Shown: positions 18,095-21,153 of the stretch, piece by piece
Layout: every line of letters begins with the position of its first letter
Numbering within the stretch: the first letter of the stretch is position 1
DNA from: Saccoglossus kowalevskii
Lineage: Eukaryota; Hemichordata; Enteropneusta; Harrimaniidae
DNA length: 21,153 nt
Assembly (NCBI RefSeq): GCF_000003605.2
Contig: NW_003153259.1
Span: 55,692-76,844 of the forward strand
Direction: 5' to 3'
The notes under the pieces: generated by a model
Told to the model about the DNA's origin: nothing
Seen by the model: the letters and a program-made list of their open reading frames with translations, nothing else
Database searches by the model: none
Program-made: the position numbers and the translations under genes

Positions 18095-18129
18095 AGTCCC
18101 CGTTTTTGGACTTTGTCCGAACGGGGACT
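18095..18129 (+). other. 3' terminal hairpin of HINE-C
   Basis: AGTCCCCGTT pairs with AACGGGGACT, and the inner GGAC pairs with GTCC around a TTT loop. It is followed by TAATAG, as HINE-A is followed by AATAAA. Confidence 0.85.
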
Positions 18130-18724
18130 AATAGGACTGTAGACTCAGTAATTATTTCCTATGGATGGTTGATGTTACTGTGAATTATTGTATACAGTGA
18201 GTAAATGGTTCATATACATTGTTGAATGACATAATTAAATAATAACACATGTTTGTGAGGGTAATATCACAATTTGTTGCCTGCCCACGATTGTACCACA
18301 CCTTCTATTCACAAGTCACTCAGCTAAGAGCTTCTCTGTGACACACATACAAATGCTCACAGCATAGAACATGCCACAGTTGCGACATTTCAGTGGCGAT
18401 TTTGTCGTACATTTTTGCGCTGTAGTTTCAGCGACCCATGATATACCATGTAATATCTATTTCAACATCATGTGACTTAGTCTCAACCAATCACAGCATG
18501 CATAACAGTGAGATGTGATAAAAAAGTATATTTGCACTTGAATGGTATTAGAGAAGTGTGCATTTGTGTCCGAAACATATCAATGATAAATATTGTGAAG
18601 TTTGGTATGAACTGTGTGACTTGCAGCTCCAAGAGCTGTCCAGTCTAAGTCACCACAAAACATTAAAAAATTTAAAATCATGTCATTTACTTTGTGAAAT
18701 GAGTCATAATGTATATGTATGTAT
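18130..18724. other. PFAS intron stretch, nothing recognised
   Basis: About 600 bp of AT-rich sequence between HINE-C and a HINE-C fragment. No RNA gene or exon is seen. Confidence 0.5.
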
Positions 18725-18897
18725 TACATTTGAACAAAAACTCACAAAGCATGTATAAGATACAACATTAAAAAAAAACAATATGGCTGTCAGTCAGCCA
18801 TCTTAGATCAATCTCTAAACCACTACATGTGCATACATGCATGTCCCACATAAAGTACTAAACACACCCAGAGGATTCTAAAATATTACTCCAGATG
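18725..18897 (+). mobile_element. HINE-C fragment
   Basis: Direct-orientation partial match to 17887-18065: TTTGAACAAAAACTCACAAA, CAATATGGCTGTCAGTCAGC, CTCTAAACCACTACATGTGC and CCCACATAAAGTACTA all have close counterparts there. It lacks the terminal hairpin. Confidence 0.7.
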
Positions 18898-19282
18898 TTA
18901 TAAGTTACAGGAACTAATTACAATTATGGTTTTATACATTTTTTTATTCACACCATTAATGAGCAGTTTATACATCAATGCATTTCCATGGATACTATTA
19001 ATTGCTGTCGTAAATCAATGAAAGCAGCAAAAGTAGACAAATCGTGTGATTATAGTTGCTTAATTCATATTACTTTTTTCAAATTCGAAATGGACATCAA
19101 GAGGCAACTGTGTCTTATTTTTCTGCATGTTCATCACCTTTAAGTGAGCACATAGTTGGAATTACAGTAATAGTAATATTCAAATAAACAGCAACTAAAA
19201 TTCACAATATTCACATACACTTGTTTTATTCTGACTTTACAGATGATTATTTTGACGATACTATGTGTTTAGTCATTTTTAC
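18898..19282. other. PFAS intron stretch, nothing recognised
   Basis: About 385 bp of AT-rich intron up to the donor of the PFAS exon at 19283. No feature is seen. Confidence 0.5.
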
Positions 19283-19429
19283 CTTGAATGTCAGCAGGTG
19301 CTATCCATCCAAGAAGTCCCATTAGTTGACAGCCATTACATACACCAAGAGAGAAAGTATCATGACGAGCACGGAAAGCATCAAACTGTGCACGAACTGT
19401 TTGGTTAAATAAAACTGCTGCCGCCCATC
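19283..19429 (-). CDS. PFAS: PFAS exon (third from last), catalytic cysteine
   Basis: A 147-nt exon, acceptor TGTGTAG and donor GTAAAA on the - strand: two bases completing Gly, 48 codons, then one base of an Asp codon. It encodes WAAAVLFNQTVRAQFDAFRA, then RHDTFSLGVCNGCQLMGLLG and WIAPADIQ. The first Cys in S-L-G-V-C-N-G-C-Q is the nucleophile that forms the glutamyl thioester in the class I amidotransferase domain. RxDTFSLGVCNGCQ is nearly invariant in PurL/PFAS proteins, so this exon alone identifies the gene. Confidence 0.97.
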
Positions 19430-19614
19430 CTACACAGATAAATACACAATAATATAAACACTGGAAACACTGCCCACATATCCTCTATTATAACATTTTT
19501 TCCCATGATTCCATGCACAATTCTATTTGCAGGGTTTGAGGTAATATGACAAAAGCATAGAATAAAGGATGCTGACAGAGAGAATTAAAAGTTTTGATGA
19601 CGTCATAGTTATAA

Positions 19615-19816
19615 CGTTCTTTCTCATGTGCTACACCACGGCTTTGGAACACATTACCACCTGAACTACGCAAGTCACCAACTTTGAACTGTTTCAAGAC
19701 TCATCTTTTTAGGAAAGCCTTTAACAACTAGTCATCTCTATGTACAGCGCCATTGAACATTACCTTGTTTTGAATACTGGCGCTTTATAAATTACATATT
19801 ATTGCTATTATTATTA
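19615..19816 (+). mobile_element. 5'-truncated non-LTR retrotransposon 3' end (CR1/L2-like)
   Basis: 39 codons ending in TAG at 19729-19731 encode a typical C-terminal tail of a CR1/L2-type reverse transcriptase ORF. The tail reads S-C-A-T-P-R-L-W-N-T-L-P-P-E-L-R, then SPTLNCFKTHLFRKAF. A short 3' UTR follows, with GTACAGCGCCATTG and TGGCGCTTTATAAATTA and an ATT-rich tail (ATTATTGCTATTATTATTA). That GCGCTTTATAAAT plus microsatellite ending is characteristic of these retrotransposons. All enzymatic domains are missing, so it is a dead 5'-truncated insertion, antisense to PFAS. Clade assignment is by recollection. Confidence 0.8.
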
Positions 19817-20014
19817 AAAAGCCCCCCAATTTAACTAATTTTTTAAAATTCAGATGGTGATGAACCATAATGAATCCCCCACAGTGTCATATTAAATCTA
19901 CATACCTTGCCACAGACACTTAATTCCATTCAAAGTGGCACGATGAGAGATTCATTATTGATTTAGATTTTATACAATTAACATAAATTGCTAAAACTGT
20001 TGAAACACACTTCA

Positions 20015-20210
20015 ATGGTAATCAATATGGTAATATGACAGAACCCCACACCCTTCCCGTGGCTTTCGAGATTACACCGCATTACTAGTGAACATAATTT
20101 CCATTCACAACGAAAGCCAAAAGGAGGGTGTGGGGTTCTGTCATATGGTAATCGATATGGTAATCAATATGATAATTAATTAATATGGTTATCAATATGG
20201 TGAACAAATT
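20015..20210. repeat. Short ATGGTAATCAAT-type tandem repeat flanking the MITE
   Basis: GGTAATCAATAT, GGTAATCGATAT, GATAATTAATTAATAT and GGTTATCAATAT occur in series on both sides of the MITE at 20033-20146. Confidence 0.6.
20033..20146. mobile_element. 114-bp hairpin MITE
   Basis: Left end ATATGACAGAACCCCACACC pairs with right end GGTGTGGGGTTCTGTCATAT. An inner pair (TGGCTTTCG / CGAAAGCCA) flanks a short unique centre. It is inserted in a small ATGGTAATCAAT tandem array, copies of which remain on both sides, so ATGGTAAT flanks both ends; the array makes target-duplication length ambiguous. Confidence 0.85.
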
Positions 20211-20240
20211 CAGATAGTTATAATTCCATCAATGACCAAC

Positions 20241-20441
20241 CTTTGGCAGACCCACACACATCTGCATAGCTGAACCCTCCAACAAACACAACACCACGAA
20301 AGTGATCCAATGTGACTTTTGCCGTACATAAATCCTGCATGTTGACATCCCACACCTCAAATCCAGCCATGTAGAATGATGATATCATTTCTCTGTCACC
20401 ATTGCTGCCTTCCTCACGTATAATTCCAACTTTAGGTTTGT
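20241..20441 (-). CDS. PFAS: PFAS exon (fourth from last), start of GATase domain
   Basis: A 201-nt exon, acceptor TTTACAG and donor GTTGGT on the - strand: two bases of a split codon, 66 codons, then one base of Gly. It encodes KPKVGIIREEGSNGDREMIS, then AGFEVWDVNMQDL, FRGVVFVGGFSYADV and GSAK. I-I-R-E-E-G-S-N-G-(D)-R-E-M and G-G-F-S-Y-A-D-V open the amidotransferase domain of PurL/PFAS and are close to invariant. The three exons downstream complete the domain. The FGAM synthase domains lie beyond the window end. The four exons join in phase to about 275 residues; human PFAS is about 1338 residues. Confidence 0.97.
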
Positions 20442-20720
20442 CTGTAAACAAAAGCACTTATTTAAACTTGCACATGTCAGAGTAAGTAATCAAAGCTGTA
20501 ATAAAAATTGTTGTCATAGCAATCTATGATTTTATTTAATTTGATACAAAAAATATGATTACCAAAGTTATTGATTATTAAGAAATCAATAATATCTAGA
20601 ATGCATTGACATAGTTATTATAGTCACTATCAATTTTTGTTTATCTACTGCAGAGTAACATGCTGGTAGCACACATACAGATATACAGAGCCAAAGTATT
20701 AGTCCCCTTATCAGGCTGCA
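20442..20720 (-). other. PFAS: PFAS intron between exon and 54-bp repeat
   Basis: About 280 bp of AT-rich intron upstream of the PFAS exon, ending in the TTTACAG acceptor. No other feature is seen. Confidence 0.7.
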
Positions 20721-21153
20721 ACCATGGGAATAAAGTCATCACCCACCAGTGCACTGTGCAGAGCTGACAAGCCAACCATGGGAATAAAGTCATCACCCAC
20801 CAGTGCACTGTGCAGAGCTGACAAGTCAACCATGGGAATAAAGTCATCACCCACCAGTGCACTATGTAGAGCTGACAAGTCAACCATGGGAATAAAGCCA
20901 TCACCCACCATTGTACTGTGCAGAGCTGACAAGTCAACCATGGGAATAAAGCCATCACCCACCAGTGCACTATGTAGAGCTGACAAGCCAACCATGGGAA
21001 TAAAGTCATCACCTACCAGTGCACTGTGTAGAGCTGACAAGTCAACCATGGGAATAAAGTCATCACCCACCATTGCACTGTGTAGAGCTGACAAGTCAAC
21101 CATGGGAATAAAGCCATCACCCACCAGTGTACTGTGCAGAGCTGACAAGTCAA
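20721..21153. repeat. 54-bp minisatellite, eight copies, continues past the window
   Basis: Units begin with ACCATGGGAATAAAG at 20721, 20775, 20829, 20883, 20937, 20991, 21045 and 21099, an exact 54-bp period, with a few recurrent substitutions. 54 is a multiple of 3, and two frames on the - strand are open throughout (18-residue repeat containing SALHSALVGDDFIPMVDL). The PFAS proteins I know have no such repeat before the IIREEGSNG segment. Several copy-to-copy changes are non-synonymous (Asp/Gly, Ala/Thr, Leu/Met). I read it as intronic PFAS minisatellite. Confidence 0.93.

Larger units (their letters stand above)
15900..18129 (+). mobile_element. HINE-C: HINE/pearl-like element split by HINE-B
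   Basis: Core units are marked by ACAAGATGGCYGCCAGTC-type segments at about 15957, 16052 (degenerate), 16206, 17802 and 17928. Each is followed by CATC...GATCCAATTNNGAAA, TGTCATGGACATG, GTGCCAAATTTGAA and GCATGTCCAAGAT motifs. After the last unit come GACGGACGG (18073-18081) and a 3' hairpin (18095-18129), the same order as HINE-A. HINE-B (16330-17797) interrupts it between ACATTTCAAA and CAAACAAGATG. The 5' end is not clear, and no AGTCCCCGTT subterminal partner is present, so the left end is probably lost. Confidence 0.6.
15656..19282 (-). other. PFAS: PFAS intron (3.6 kb) packed with transposons
   Basis: Large intron between the exon carrying the catalytic cysteine and the next one. It contains a TTAA MITE, the HINE-C element with HINE-B nested inside it, and a further HINE-C fragment. 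18130-18724 and 18898-19282 show nothing recognisable. Confidence 0.85.
19430..20240 (-). other. PFAS: PFAS intron with retrotransposon tail and MITE
   Basis: An 811-bp intron whose donor is the slightly unusual GTTGGT. It contains a + oriented non-LTR retrotransposon 3' end (19615-19816) and a hairpin MITE (20033-20146). The remainder is featureless AT-rich DNA. Confidence 0.85.

Noticed and set aside
1218-18900. Possible kinship between the satellite motif CAGTCAGCC and the HINE-C motif GCCAGTCAGCC
   Set aside because: The shared string is short and of low complexity. The surrounding sequence does not align, so I treat it as chance.
19488-19697. 69-codon - strand open frame
   Set aside because: It is the antisense shadow of the non-LTR retrotransposon tail read on the + strand.
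1-21153. tRNA, rRNA or other structured RNA genes
   Set aside because: I found no A/B-box pair, cloverleaf or conserved rRNA segment by reading. A covariance-model scan would be needed to exclude small ncRNAs.

Overview
The window is nuclear DNA from an invertebrate animal, most likely marine. It is AT-rich, its genes are split by spliceosomal (GT-AG) introns, and two metazoan genes are recognisable. The rest is minisatellites and small non-autonomous transposons. The species cannot be fixed from sequence alone. Pearl/HINE-like (Helentron-derived) elements, TIR MITEs and a CR1/L2-like retrotransposon tail would fit a mollusc, hemichordate or lancelet; this is inference.

Two genes converge tail to tail. 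On the + strand (813-7674) lie the last four coding exons of ARMH3 (C10orf76, armadillo-like helical domain protein 3), about 120 C-terminal residues. On the - strand (20441 down to 14792) lie the last four coding exons of PFAS (FGAM synthase, purine biosynthesis). They encode about 275 residues, the whole glutamine amidotransferase domain, with its Cys and His/Glu catalytic residues. All splice phases join cleanly in both genes. Both 5' portions lie outside the window.

Layout: 1-562 is a composite 49/30-bp minisatellite in an ARMH3 intron. 813-888 is an ARMH3 exon. 1218-6856 is a 5.6-kb, 34-bp satellite filling about 93% of the next intron. 6968-7674 holds the last three ARMH3 exons. 7675-9000 is the probable 3' UTR, with 67-bp and 56-bp tandem repeats. 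9000-14790 is intergenic, with a hairpin element, a piggyBac-type MITE nested in a HINE-like element, a foldback MITE, an inverted pair of HINE-like elements, and a degenerate pyrimidine-rich repeat that these elements interrupt. 14792-20441 is PFAS; its introns hold a second TTAA MITE, a nested pair of HINE-like elements, a non-LTR retrotransposon 3' end and another MITE. 20721-21153 is a 54-bp minisatellite running off the end.

ARMH3 and PFAS act in unrelated processes (Golgi PI4K/GBF1-linked function and purine synthesis) and are simply neighbours. I found no prokaryotic-style system, CRISPR array, tRNA or rRNA. The unusual content is repeat biology: a giant intronic satellite with higher-order structure and splice-site-like units, and a layered set of transposon insertions whose order can be read from paralogous empty sites within the window.
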